From Nemertoderma westbladi (Eukaryota; Xenacoelomorpha; Nemertodermatida; Nemertodermatidae): a stretch of DNA of 60,000 bases. The DNA lies in the NCBI GenBank assembly GCA_032718475.1, contig JAUCBJ010009103.1:64001-124000 (forward strand), in the 5' to 3' direction. Shown piece by piece: positions 1 to 13,100 of the stretch (position 1 is the first letter of the stretch; the number at the start of each line of letters is the position of its first letter). Below the pieces are notes generated by a model. The model made no database searches. It had not been told where the DNA came from and saw nothing but the letters and a program-made list of their open reading frames with translations. The position numbers and the translations under genes were made by a program.

Positions 1-371
1 ACGCGTTAGTTAAGTCGTTCGCACGACTTAGTAAGTCGTTCGCACGACTTACTAAGTCGTTCGCACGAGTTAGTTAAGTCGTTCGCACGACTTAGTAAGT
101 CGTTCGCACGACTTACTAAGTCGTTCGCACGAGTTAGTTAAGTCGTTCGCACGACTTAGTATGTCGTTCGCACGACTTAGTAAGTCGTTCGCACGACTTA
201 GTATGTCGTTCGCACGACTTAGTAAGTCGTTCGCACGACATAGTAAGTCGTTCGCACGAGTTAGTTAAGTCGTTCGCACGACTTAGTAAGTCGTTCGCAC
301 GACCTAGTAAGTCGTTCGCACGACTTAGTAAGTCGTTCGCACGACATACTAAGTCGTTCGCACGAGTTAGC
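1..371. repeat. 21-bp minisatellite with palindromic unit
   Basis: About 17 tandem copies of a 21-bp unit, truncated by the window edge. Each unit contains the inverted repeat TAAGTCGT-TCGC-ACGACTTA (8-bp arms, 4-base loop). Junction variants alternate between AGTAAG, ACTAAG, AGTATG and AGTTAAG. Because 21 is a multiple of three an open frame persists on the minus strand; I do not treat it as a gene. A copy of GTAAGT occurs in most junctions. Confidence 0.9.
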
Positions 372-840
372 GAAAAAAAAATACTTTTTTTTCTCATGTC
401 CCTTTAGGGGCTCCGTAAGAAATAGTGTTACAAAGTAAATAGAACTGGAGTTTGCAATTTTGGAAAGATTAATAACACCACCATTATAATTATTGATTAT
501 ATTTAATCTCCCCTCCCACCTCCATCTTATAGACCTATATATAAGCCTCTATAGCAGATAATGAATATTGTTAATTATCCCGATTTTGGGCGAGAATTGA
601 GATAAAAGGTTGTCAATTTAAGAATAAAATTTATTTAAAAGCTACTAGTTGATCAACAACTTTAGAAGCGACGCCTACCTGCCTAATAAAATAATGATCA
701 GACCTTAAAACCGCGTTGCATTTGAAATCTGCGAAAATAAATAACTTAAAATAAATAAAAAAAAAAAAAGCACACAATATAGGGAAAATCTTGAGGCGCA
801 TAATTTAATACTTCAGAAACATAAATTAGAAATTGCGTAC
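372..840. other. AT-rich non-coding stretch
   Basis: No exon, RNA gene or element recognised. An A-run at 756-769 and general AT richness are the only features. Confidence 0.6.
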
Positions 841-844
841 CACA

Positions 845-992
845 ATCGAGAGATCCATGGCAACGCATTCGAGAGATCCATGGCAACGCATTCGAGAGAT
901 CCATGGCAACACATTCGGGAGATCCATGGCAACACATTCGGGATAGCCATGGAAACAGAATTGAGAGCCGCATAGGAAAACATTTGAGAGCC
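845..992. repeat. 23-bp minisatellite
   Basis: Six to seven copies of a 23-bp unit with core GAGATCCATGGCAAC. The first four copies are nearly identical and the last two to three (from about 937) are increasingly diverged. Three minus-strand frames stay open across it as by-products. Confidence 0.88.
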
Positions 993-1000
993 CCACAACT

Positions 1001-1667
1001 TTTATGTCCATTAAGTATAACACGCTATGGGCGTAAAAACTACCTAAAACTTTTACTTAGAAATTCAATGGAATAGAAGGCAGTACGCTACATACCAGAT
1101 ACTTAGCGATGTTAACGTCATCTTATTATTATTTTAACTCACATTTTAACGGCGTCTGGAACTTGAACGTAATCCATGGGAACCAATTGGCCCAACTCGT
1201 AAAGTGTCCCAACATATTTCAACTTCCAGAAAAATTTCGCACTAAAAATGGAATTTAAATGAAAATACTGTACTCGTGTGAATTTTTGTATTGGAAACTA
1301 AAGTAATATAATTAATTAATTGTTCAATTACGGTATTTGTTATACGGGATTTGATATCCTTGTGTCGGTTGAATTTATTGAGTTTATTTATGATGTTTCT
1401 TCATACCCGTGGAACATGATGAAAAGCGGAAAAGGATTTATATTATTATTGTGTTTTTCTGTTAATCGCAATAAGTGGAAAATTCATCATTAATTATAAG
1501 TATTTGAGTAAACGGCTTGAATTAGATAATTCGAAAAAATGACAATTTGTATGCACCATCTTCATGATAATTCATACGCTCCATTGTGTCTGGCGTACCC
1601 ATACACCAGTGACTGCTTTTGTTAATATTTATTTTGTTGCCTAGCAACATTCTTTTTTCCACCATAT
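1001..1667. other. AT-rich non-coding stretch
   Basis: No gene found. A short perfect palindrome GTTGC-CTA-GCAAC lies at 1,635-1,647, just before the element at 1,668. I looked here on the minus strand for the next BCH exon (family motif FISSKF) and did not find it. Confidence 0.55.
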
Positions 1668-2144
1668 ACTAGAAAGCCAGCAAGCTGGCTTTAAACGAAC
1701 CTGCCCCACAAACCAGTACCCCGAGTGAGCGAAAATGAAAACACGAAATTGCCATCAACTCAACGATAGAAACACCAGCTGCTGGTACTCATGTGGGCCT
1801 AGTAAGCTACTACTATTGATTGAATGGATAGGCCAAACTACACAGAAGTATATTACTTGCCAAATTTATTACTCTCTCTCTTCTATCCCACAAAGTAATC
1901 AAACATCAACTGTAAGTTTGTATAATGTATTACCCCGACCAGCTGAATAGCTCTTCCCAGTGAATCCTATGGGCAATATCTATAAGGTTACTCACTGCTA
2001 CTCTAGGCCAGCTGATTGAATTGTAAGCACTGGGCCGTTCAAATGTTTTATAGGTTGATGATAATGAATGAGGAGGGACCCAACTAACACTACGTTTGTC
2101 TATATGGACGGTCTCCTTATAGCCAGCTGGCTGGCTTTTCTAGT
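1668..2144. mobile_element. MITE-like element with terminal inverted repeats (477 bp)
   Basis: The left end 1,668-1,690 (ACTAGAAAGCCAGCAAGC...) and the right end 2,121-2,144 are inverted copies differing by one indel and one substitution. The interior has no coding capacity beyond a 71-codon chance frame. No clear target-site duplication is seen. The AGCTGGC-type motif recurs inside (near 2,009 and 1,938). Confidence 0.6.
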
Positions 2145-2906
2145 TGAATCATATTATTCTGCAACCAAATAATTTACTCTTTTAGACGAATTTGTGCGTT
2201 TTTTTTTGCCGGACTAACAAATTTTGGCGACGTTCTGTGCGAGATTGGCGATATTTGACAAGATTCTGAGGCTCAAATATGTTGCTCAAATGACTGAATA
2301 GCCCAAATAAAAAAGTTGGTGCATACTCGACGAGTTGAAATCGGTGAAATTCGACTTTAAATTTTCAAAACCGCTATTTTTCAGTGACCCCGTGATCCGA
2401 AACGCCACAAAAAATATACAGTCTTGTGTGCAACCAAAATTTATGTAGAGTTTGTTATTAAAATTTTTGCGTATCTGCTTGAGTTTTGAGATATTGGATG
2501 GTTATATATATATACACACACACACACAAACTCCCCCCCCCCCCCCCCCCCCACACACACACACAACCACATCGTGTTTTTGAACGGCTCAACTCTTGAT
2601 AAGAACCCTTGACAAGAACTCTTGACAATTAATAGGCAGGTTCGTTATTATGTTTGTTGATACTGCACTACATTATAATTTAGCATGACGCTAAAACATC
2701 ATGCCCCAGAAAATAGTCGTTGTTCAGGTACCCACCCCCCCCCCCCCCAAATTTTTCTACAAATCTTAAATGAGATTGCATGAAATTTGTAACAGAGATA
2801 GTTTCACCTCCCCCCCCCCCCCCCCTTACTGGGTGAGCCAGCATTTTTATTTTTGCTTTAATTCTTTAGCTACAAGCGTTTAAAAAAGGTGTCTCCGACG
2901 AAATCC
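2145..2906. other. Non-coding stretch with simple repeats
   Basis: It contains a compound (AT)n(AC)n-polyC-(AC)n tract at about 2,503-2,564, with a 20-base C run at 2,533-2,552, and further C runs at 2,735-2,748 and 2,810-2,825. The 12-mer GGCAGGTTCGTT at 2,635-2,646 is the reverse complement of 1,694-1,705. No exon is recognised. Confidence 0.7.
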
Positions 2907-3659
2907 TCACTCGCTACTAGATCTCCCTCACTCGCTACCCCAACCCAACACTAACGTCACTCAATCTCCCTCACTCGCTACCCCAACCCAACACTAACGT
3001 CACTCAATCTCCCTCACTCGCTACCCAAACCCAACACTAACGCCACTCAATCTCCCTCACTCGCTACCCCAACTCCAACACTAACGTCACTCAATCTCCC
3101 TCACTCGCTACCCCAACCCAACACTAACGCCACTCAATCTCCCTCACTCGCTACCCCAACCCAACACTAACGCCACTCAATCTCCCTCAAACGCTACCCA
3201 AATCCAACACTAACGCCACTCAATCTCCCTCACTCGTTACCCAAACCCAACACTAACGCCACTCAATCTCCCTCACTCGCAACCCAAACCCAACACAAAC
3301 GCCACTCAATCTCCCTCACTCACTACCCCAACCCAACATTAACGTCACTCAATCTCCCTCACTCGCTACCCTAACCCAACACTAACGCTACGCAATCTCC
3401 CTCGCTCGCTACCCCAACCCAACACTAACGCCACTCAATCTCCCTCAAACGCTACCCCAACCCAACACTAATGCCACTCAATCTCCCTCAAACGCTACCC
3501 CAACCCAACACTAATGCCACTCAATCTCCCTCAAACGCTACCCCAACCCAACACTAATGCCACTCAATCTCCCTCAAACGCTACCCCAACCAAACACTAA
3601 TGCCACTCAATCTCCCTCAAACGCTACCCCAACCCAACACTAACGCCACTCAATCTCCC

Positions 3660-5200
3660 TCAAACGCTACCCAAACCCAACACTAACGCCACTCAATCTC
3701 CCTCACTCGCTACCCCAACCCAACACTAACGTCACTCAATCTCCCTCACTCGCTACCCCAACCAAACACTAACGCCACTCAATCTCCCTCAAACGCTACC
3801 CAAACCCAACACTAACGCCACTCAATCTCCCTCACTCGCTACCCCAACCCAACACTAACGTCACTCAATCTCCCTCACTCGCTACCCCAACCAAACACTA
3901 ACGCCACTCAATCTCCCTCAAACGCTACCCAAACCCAACACTAACGCCACTCAATCTCCCTCACTCGCTACCCCAACCCAACACTAACGTCACTCAATCT
4001 CCCTCACTCGCTACCCCTACCAAACACTAACGCCACTCAATCTCCCTCAAACGCTACCCAAACCCAACACTAACGCCACTCAATCTCCCTCACTCGCTAC
4101 CCCAACCCAACACTAACGTCACTCAATCTCCCTCACTCGCTACCCCAACCAAACACTAACGTCACTCAATCTCCCTCAAACGCTACCCAAACCCAACACT
4201 AACGCCACTCAATCTCCCTCACTCGCTACCCCAACCCAACACTAACGTCACTCAATCTCCCTCACTCGCTACCCCAACCAAACACTAACGCCACTCAATC
4301 TCCCTCAAACGCTACCCAAACCCAACACTAACGCCACTCAATCTCCCTCACTCGCTACCCCAACCCAACACTAACGTCACTCAATCTCCCTCACTCGCTA
4401 CCCCAACCAAACACTAATGCCACTCAATCTCCCTCAAACGCTACCCCAACCCAACACTAATGCCACTCAATCTCCCTCAAACGCTACCCAAACCCAACAC
4501 TAACGCCACTCAATCTCCCTCACTCGCTACCCCAACCCAACACTAACGTCACTCAATCTCCCTCACTCGCTACCCCAACCAAACACTAACGCCACTCAAT
4601 CTCCCTCAAACGCTACCCCAACCAAACACTAATGCCACTCAATCTCCCTCAAACGCTACCCCAACCCAACACTAATGCCACTCAATCTCCCTCAAACGCT
4701 ACCCCAACCCAACACTAACGCCACTCAATCTCCCTCACTCGCTACCCCAACCCAACACTAACGTCACTCAATCTCCCTCACTCGCTACCCCAACCAAACA
4801 CTAACGCCACTCAATCTCCCTCAAACGCTACCCCAACCAAACACTAATGCCACTCAATCTCCCTCAAACGCTACCCCAACCCAACACTAATGCCACTCAA
4901 TCTCCCTCAAACGCTGCCCAAACCCAACACAAACGCCACTCAATCTCCATCACTCGCTACCCAAACCCAACACTAACGTCACTCAATCTCCCTCACTCGC
5001 TACCCCAACCTACCACTAACGTCACTCAATCTCCCTCACTCGCTACCCAAACCCAACACTAACGTCACTCAATCTCCCTCACTCGCTACCCCAACCTACC
5101 ACTAACGTCACTCAATCTCCCTCACTCGCCACCCAAAATCCAACACTAACGTCACTCAATCTCCCTCACTCGCTACCCCAACTCAACACTAACGTCACTC
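3660..5200. repeat. Block duplicated at +4,748 (8,408-9,948) within the 43-bp array
   Basis: The singular variant CTACCCCTACCAAACAC occurs at 4,011 and again at 8,759, and the rare-variant run at 4,847 recurs at 9,595, both at offset 4,748. Inside the block three unit types cycle as a 129-bp higher-order repeat from about 3,660 to 4,400 and again from about 8,538. Similarity ends near 5,200/9,948. Confidence 0.75.
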
Positions 5201-6969
5201 AATCTCCCTCACTCGCTACCCCAACCTACCACTAACGTCACTCAATCTCCCTCACTCGCTACCCAAAATCCAACACTAACGTCACTCAATCTCCCTCACT
5301 CGCCACCCAAAATCCAACACTAACGTCACTCAATCTCCCTCACTCGCTACCCCAACCCAACACTAACGTCACTCAATCTCCCTCACTCGCTACCCCAACC
5401 CAACACTAACGTCACTCAATCTCCCTCACTCGCTACCCCAACCTACCACTAACGTCACTCAATCTCCCTCACTCGCTACCCAAAATCCAACACTAACGTC
5501 ACTCAATCTCCCTCACTCGCCACCCAAAATCCAACACTAACGTCACTCAATCTCCCTCACTCGCCACCCAAAATCCAACACTAACGTCACTCAATCTCCC
5601 TCACTCGCTACCCCAACCCAACACTAACGTCACTCAATCTCCCTCACTCGCTACCCCAACCAAACACTAACGCCACTCAATCTCCCTCAAACGCTACCCA
5701 AACCCAACACTAACGCCACTCAATCTCCCTCACTCGCTACCCCAACCCAACACTAACGTCACTCAATCTCCCTCACTCGCTACCCCAACCAAACACTAAT
5801 GCCACTCAATCTCCCTCAAACGCTACCCCAACCCAACACTAATGCCACTCAATCTCCCTCAAACGCTACCCAAACCCAACACTAACGCCACTCAATCTCC
5901 CTCACTCGCTACCCCAACCCAACACTAACGTCACTCAATCTCCCTCACTCGCTACCCCAACCAAACACTAACGCCACTCAATCTCCCTCAAACGCTACCC
6001 CAACCAAACACTAATGCCACTCAATCTCCCTCAAACGCTACCCCAACCCAACACTAATGCCACTCAATCTCCCTCAAACGCTACCCCAACCCAACACTAA
6101 CGCCACTCAATCTCCCTCACTCGCTACCCCAACCCAACACTAACGTCACTCAATCTCCCTCACTCGCTACCCCAACCAAACACTAACGCCACTCAATCTC
6201 CCTCAAACGCTACCCCAACCAAACACTAATGCCACTCAATCTCCCTCAAACGCTACCCCAACCCAACACTAATGCCACTCAATCTCCCTCAAACGCTGCC
6301 CAAACCCAACACAAACGCCACTCAATCTCCATCACTCGCTACCCAAACCCAACACTAACGTCACTCAATCTCCCTCACTCGCTACCCCAACCTACCACTA
6401 ACGTCACTCAATCTCCCTCACTCGCTACCCAAACCCAACACTAACGTCACTCAATCTCCCTCACTCGCTACCCCAACCTACCACTAACGTCACTCAATCT
6501 CCCTCACTCGCCACCCAAAATCCAACACTAACGTCACTCAATCTCCCTCACTCGCTACCCCAACTCAACACTAACGTCACTCAATCTCCCTCACTCGCTA
6601 CCCCAACCTACCACTAACGTCACTCAATCTCCCTCACTCGCTACCCAAAATCCAACACTAACGTCACTCAATCTCCCTCACTCGCCACCCAAAATCCAAC
6701 ACTAACGTCACTCAATCTCCCTCACTCGCTACCCCAACCCAACACTAACGTCACTCAATCTCCCTCACTCGCTACCCCAACCCAACACTAACGTCACTCA
6801 ATCTCCCTCACTCGCTACCCCAACCTACCACTAACGTCACTCAATCTCCCTCACTCGCTACCCAAAATCCAACACTAACGTCACTCAATCTCCCTCACTC
6901 GCCACCCAAAATCCAACACTAACGTCACTCAATCTCCCTCACTCGCCACCCAAAATCCAACACTAACGT
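4206..6969. repeat. 1,382-bp tandem segmental duplication within the 43-bp array
   Basis: About 4,206-5,587 and 5,588-6,969 match unit for unit, including the rare variants CGCTGCCCAAACCC, CAACACAAACGCC and CTCCATCACTCG, and the positions of 44-bp units (32 units, six of them one base longer, equals 1,382). The matching boundary was placed by eye. Confidence 0.8.
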
Positions 6970-9900
6970 CACTCAATCTCCCTCACTCGCTACCCCAACC
7001 CAACACTAACGTCACTCAATCTCCCTCACTCGCTACCCCAACCTACCACTAACGTCACTCAATCTCCCTCACTCGCTACCCAAACCCAACACTAACGCCA
7101 CTCAATCTCCCTCACTCGCTACCCCAACCTACCACTAACGTCACTCAATCTCCCTCACTCGCTACCCAAAATCCAACACTAACGTCACTCAATCTCCCTC
7201 ACTCGCCACCCAAAATCCAACACTAACGTCACTCAATCTCCCTCACTCGCCACCCAAAATCCAACACTAACGTCACTCAATCTCCCTCACTCGCTACCCC
7301 AACCCAACACTAACGTCACTCAATCTCCCTCACTCGCTACCCCAACCTACCACTAACGTCACTCAATCTCCCTCACTCGCTACCCAAACCCAACACTAAC
7401 GCCACTCAATCTCCCTCACTCGCTACCCCAACCCAACACTAACGTCACTCAATCTCCCTCACTCGCTACCCCAACCCAACACTAACGTCACTCAATCTCC
7501 CTCACTCGCTACCCCAACCTACCACTAACGTCACTCAATCTCCCTCACTCGCTACCCAAAATCCAACACTAACGTCACTCAATCTCCCTCACTCGCCACC
7601 CAAAATCCAACACTAACGTCACTCAATCTCCCTCACTCGCCACCCAAAATCCAACACTAACGTCACTCAATCTCCCTCACTCGCTACCCCAACCCAACAC
7701 TAACGTCACTCAATCTCCCTCACTCGCTACCCCAACCTACCACTAACGTCACTCAATCTCCCTCACTCGCTACCCAAACCCAACACTAACGCCACTCAAT
7801 CTCCCTCACTCGCTACCCCAACTTACCACTAATGCCACTCAATCTCCCTCACTCACTACCCCAACCCAACACTAATGCCACTCAATCTCCATCACTCGCT
7901 ACCCAAACCCAACACTAACGCCACTCAATCTCCCTCAAACGCTACCCAAACCCAACACTAACGCCACTCAATCTCCCTCACTCGCTACCCAAACCCAACA
8001 CTAACGCCACTCAATCTCCCTCACTCGCTACCCAAACCCAACACTAACGCCACTCAATCTCCCTCACTCACTACCCCAACCCAACACTAACGCCACTCAA
8101 TCTCCCTCACTCGCTACCCCAACCCAACACTAACGCCACTCAATCTCCCTCACTCGCTACCCCAACCCAACACTAACGCCACTCAATCTCCCTCACACGC
8201 TACCCCAACCCAACACTAATGCCACTCAATCTCCCTCAAACGCTACCCCAACCCAACACTAATGCCACTCAATCTCCCTCACTCGCTACCCCAACCCAAC
8301 ACTAATGCCACTCAATCTCCCTCAAACGCTACCCCAACCCAACACTAACGCCACTCAATCTCCCTCACTCGCTACCCCAACCCAACACTAACGCCACTCA
8401 ATCTCCCTCACTCGCTACCCAAACCCAACACTAACGCCACTCAATCTCCCTCACTCGCTACCCCAACCCAACACTAACGTCACTCAATCTCCCTCACTCG
8501 CTACCCCAACCCAACACTAACGCCACTCAATCTCCCTCAAACGCTACCCAAACCCAACACTAACGCCACTCAATCTCCCTCACTCGCTACCCCAACCCAA
8601 CACTAACGTCACTCAATCTCCCTCACTCGCTACCCCAACCAAACACTAACGCCACTCAATCTCCCTCAAACGCTACCCAAACCCAACACTAACGCCACTC
8701 AATCTCCCTCACTCGCTACCCCAACCCAACACTAACGTCACTCAATCTCCCTCACTCGCTACCCCTACCAAACACTAACGCCACTCAATCTCCCTCAAAC
8801 GCTACCCAAACCCAACACTAACGCCACTCAATCTCCCTCACTCGCTACCCCAACCCAACACTAACGTCACTCAATCTCCCTCACTCGCTACCCCAACCAA
8901 ACACTAACGTCACTCAATCTCCCTCAAACGCTACCCAAACCCAACACTAACGCCACTCAATCTCCCTCACTCGCTACCCCAACCCAACACTAACGTCACT
9001 CAATCTCCCTCACTCGCTACCCCAACCAAACACTAACGCCACTCAATCTCCCTCAAACGCTACCCAAACCCAACACTAACGCCACTCAATCTCCCTCACT
9101 CGCTACCCCAACCCAACACTAACGTCACTCAATCTCCCTCACTCGCTACCCCAACCAAACACTAATGCCACTCAATCTCCCTCAAACGCTACCCCAACCC
9201 AACACTAATGCCACTCAATCTCCCTCAAACGCTACCCAAACCCAACACTAACGCCACTCAATCTCCCTCACTCGCTACCCCAACCCAACACTAACGTCAC
9301 TCAATCTCCCTCACTCGCTACCCCAACCAAACACTAACGCCACTCAATCTCCCTCAAACGCTACCCCAACCAAACACTAATGCCACTCAATCTCCCTCAA
9401 ACGCTACCCCAACCCAACACTAATGCCACTCAATCTCCCTCAAACGCTACCCCAACCCAACACTAACGCCACTCAATCTCCCTCACTCGCTACCCCAACC
9501 CAACACTAACGTCACTCAATCTCCCTCACTCGCTACCCCAACCAAACACTAACGCCACTCAATCTCCCTCAAACGCTACCCCAACCAAACACTAATGCCA
9601 CTCAATCTCCCTCAAACGCTACCCCAACCCAACACTAATGCCACTCAATCTCCCTCAAACGCTGCCCAAACCCAACACAAACGCCACTCAATCTCCATCA
9701 CTCGCTACCCAAACCCAACACTAACGTCACTCAATCTCCCTCACTCGCTACCCCAACCTACCACTAACGTCACTCAATCTCCCTCACTCGCTACCCAAAC
9801 CCAACACTAACGTCACTCAATCTCCCTCACTCGCTACCCCAACCTACCACTAACGTCACTCAATCTCCCTCACTCGCCACCCAAAATCCAACACTAACGT

Positions 9901-10098
9901 CACTCAATCTCCCTCACTCGCTACCCCAAACCAACACTAACGTCACTCAATCTCCCTCACTCGCTACCCCAACCCAACACTAACGTCACTCAATCTCCCT
10001 CACTCGCTACCCCAACCAACACTAACGTCACTCAATCTCCCTCACTCGCTACCCAAACCCAACACTAACGCCACTCAATCTCCCTCACTCGCTACCCC

Positions 10099-10198
10099 NN
10101 NNNNNNNNNNNNNNNNNNNNNNNNNNNNNNNNNNNNNNNNNNNNNNNNNNNNNNNNNNNNNNNNNNNNNNNNNNNNNNNNNNNNNNNNNNNNNNNNNN
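10099..10198. other. Assembly gap (100 N)
   Basis: Exactly 100 N inside the 43-bp array, a conventional placeholder. The real array length is therefore uncertain. Confidence 0.99.
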
Positions 10199-13100
10199 CT
10201 ACCCAAACCCAACACTAATGCCACTCAATCTCCCTCACTCGCTACCCCAACCCAACACTAATGCCACTCAATCTCCCTCACTCGCTACCCCAACCTACCA
10301 CTAATGCCACTCAATCTCCCTCACTCACTACCCCAACCCAACACTAATGCCACTCAATCTCCCTCACTCGCTACCCAAACCCAACACTAATGCCACTCAA
10401 TCTCCCTCATTCGCTACCCAAACCCAACACTAATGCCACTCAATCTCCCTCACTCGCTACCCCAACCCAACACTAATGCCACTCAATCTCCCTCACTCGC
10501 TACCCAAACCCAACACTAACGTCACTCAATCTCCCTCACTCGCTACCCAAACCCAACACTAATGCCACTCAATCTCCCTCACTCGCTACCCCAACCCAAC
10601 ACTAATGCCACTCAATCTCCCTCACTCGCTACCCCAACCCAACACTAATGCCACTCAATCTCCCTCACTCGCTACCCCAACCCAACACTAACGCCACTCA
10701 ATCTCCCTCACTCGCTACCCAAACCCAACACTAACGCCACTCAATCTCCCTCACTCGCTACCCCAACCCAACACTAATGCCACTCAATCTCCCTCACTCG
10801 CTACCCCAACCTAACACTAACGCCACTCAATCTCCCTCACTCGCTACCCCAACCCAACACTAATGCCACTCAATCTCCCTCACTCGCTACCCAAACCCAA
10901 CACTAACGCCACTCAATCTCCCTCACTCGCTACCCAAACCAACACTAACGCCACTCAATCTCCCTCACTCGCTACCCCAACCCAACACTAACGCCACTCA
11001 ATCTCCCTCACTCGCTACCCCAACCCAACACTAATGCCACTCAATCTCCCTCACTCGCTACCCCAACCCAACACTAACGCCACTCAATCTCCCTCACTCG
11101 CTACCCCAACCCAACACTAACGCCACTCAATCTCCCTCACTCGCTACCCCAACCCAACACTAACGTCACTCAATCTCCCTCACTCGCTACCCAAACCCAA
11201 CACTAACGCCACTCAATCTCCCTCACTCGCTACCCCAACCCAACACTAACGCCACTCAATCTCCCTCACTCGCTACCCAAACCCAACACTAACGTCACTC
11301 AATCTCCCTCACTCGCTACCCCAACCCAACACTAACGTCACTCAATCTCCCTCACTCGCTACCCCAACCAAACACTAACGCCACTCAATCTCCCTCACTC
11401 GCTACCCCAACCAACACTAATGCCACTCAATCTCCCTCACTCGCTACCCCAAACCCAACACTAACGCCACTCAATCTCCCTCACTCGCTACCCCAACCCA
11501 ACACTAACGCCACTCAATCTCCCTCACTCGCTACCCCAACCCAACACTAACGTCACTCAATCTCCCTCACTCGCTACCCCAACCCAACACTAACGCCACT
11601 CAATCTCCCTCACTCGCTACCCCAACCCAACACTAACGTCACTCAATCTCCCTCACTCGCTACCCCAACCCAACACTAACGTCACTCAATCTCCCTCAAA
11701 CGCTACCCCAACCCAACACTAACGCCACTCAATCTCCCTCACTCGCTACCCCAACCCAACACTAACGCCACTCAATCTCCCTCACTCGCTACCCCAACCC
11801 AACACTAATGCCACTCAATCTCCCTCAAACGCTACCCCAACCCAACACTAACGCCACTCAATCTCCCTCAAACGCTACCCCAACCCAACACTAACGCCAC
11901 TCAATCTCCCTCACTCGCTACCCCAACCCAACACTAACGCCACTCAATCTCCCTCACTCGCTACCCCAACCCAACACTAACGCCACTCAATCTCCCTCAC
12001 TCGCTACCCCAACCCAACACTAATGCCACTCAATCTCCCTCAAACGCTACCCCAACCCAACACTAATGCCACTCAATCTCCCTCACTCGCTACCCAAACC
12101 CAACACTAATGCCACTCAATCTCCCTCACTCGCTACCCCAACCCAACACTAACGTCACTCAATCTCCCTCACTCGCTACCCCAACCCAACACTAACGCCA
12201 CTCAATCTCCCTCACTCGCTACCCAAACCCAACACTAATGCCACTCAATCTCCCTCACTCGCTACCCCAACCCAACACTAATGCCACTCAATCTCCCTCA
12301 CTCGCTACCCAAACCCAACACTAACGCCACTCAATCTCCCTCACTCGCTACCCAAACCCAACACTAACGCCACTCAATCTCCCTCACTCGCTACCCCAAC
12401 CCAACACTAACGCCACTCAATCTCCCTCACTCGCTACCCAAACCCAACACTAACGTCACTCAATCTCCCTCACTCGCTACCCCAACCCAACACTAACGTC
12501 ACTCAATCTCCCTCACTCGCTACCCCAACCAAACACTAACGCCACTCAATCTCCCTCACTCGCTACCCCAACCAAACACTAATGCCACTCAATCTCCCTC
12601 ACTCGCTACCCCAACCCAACACTAATGCCACTCAATCTCCCTCACTCGCTACCCCAACCCAACACTAACGCCACTCAATCTCCCTCACTCGCTACCCCAA
12701 CCCAACACTAACGCCACTCAATCTCCCTCACTCGCTACCCAAACCCAACACTAACGTCACTCAATCTCCCTCACTCGCTACCCCAACCCAACACTAACGT
12801 CACTCAATCTCCCTCACTCGCTACCCCAACCCAACACTAACGTCACTCAATCTCCCTCACTCGCTACCCCAACCCAACACTAACGTCACTCAATCTCCCT
12901 CACTCGCTACCCCAACCCAACACTAACGCCACTCAATCTCCCTCACTCGCTACCCCAACCCAACACTAACGCCACTCAATCTCCCTCACTCGCTACCCCA
13001 ACCCAACACTAACGCCACTCAATCTCCCTCACTCGCTACCCCAACCCAACACTAACGCCACTCAATCTCCCTCACTCGCTACCCCAACCCAACACTAACG

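Noticed and set aside
134-397. 87-codon minus-strand frame of a seven-residue repeat
   Set aside because: It is generated by the 21-bp palindromic repeat, divisible by three.
4847-9810. Three identical 71-codon plus-strand frames
   Set aside because: They are the same rare-variant stretch of the 43-bp satellite carried along by segmental duplication.
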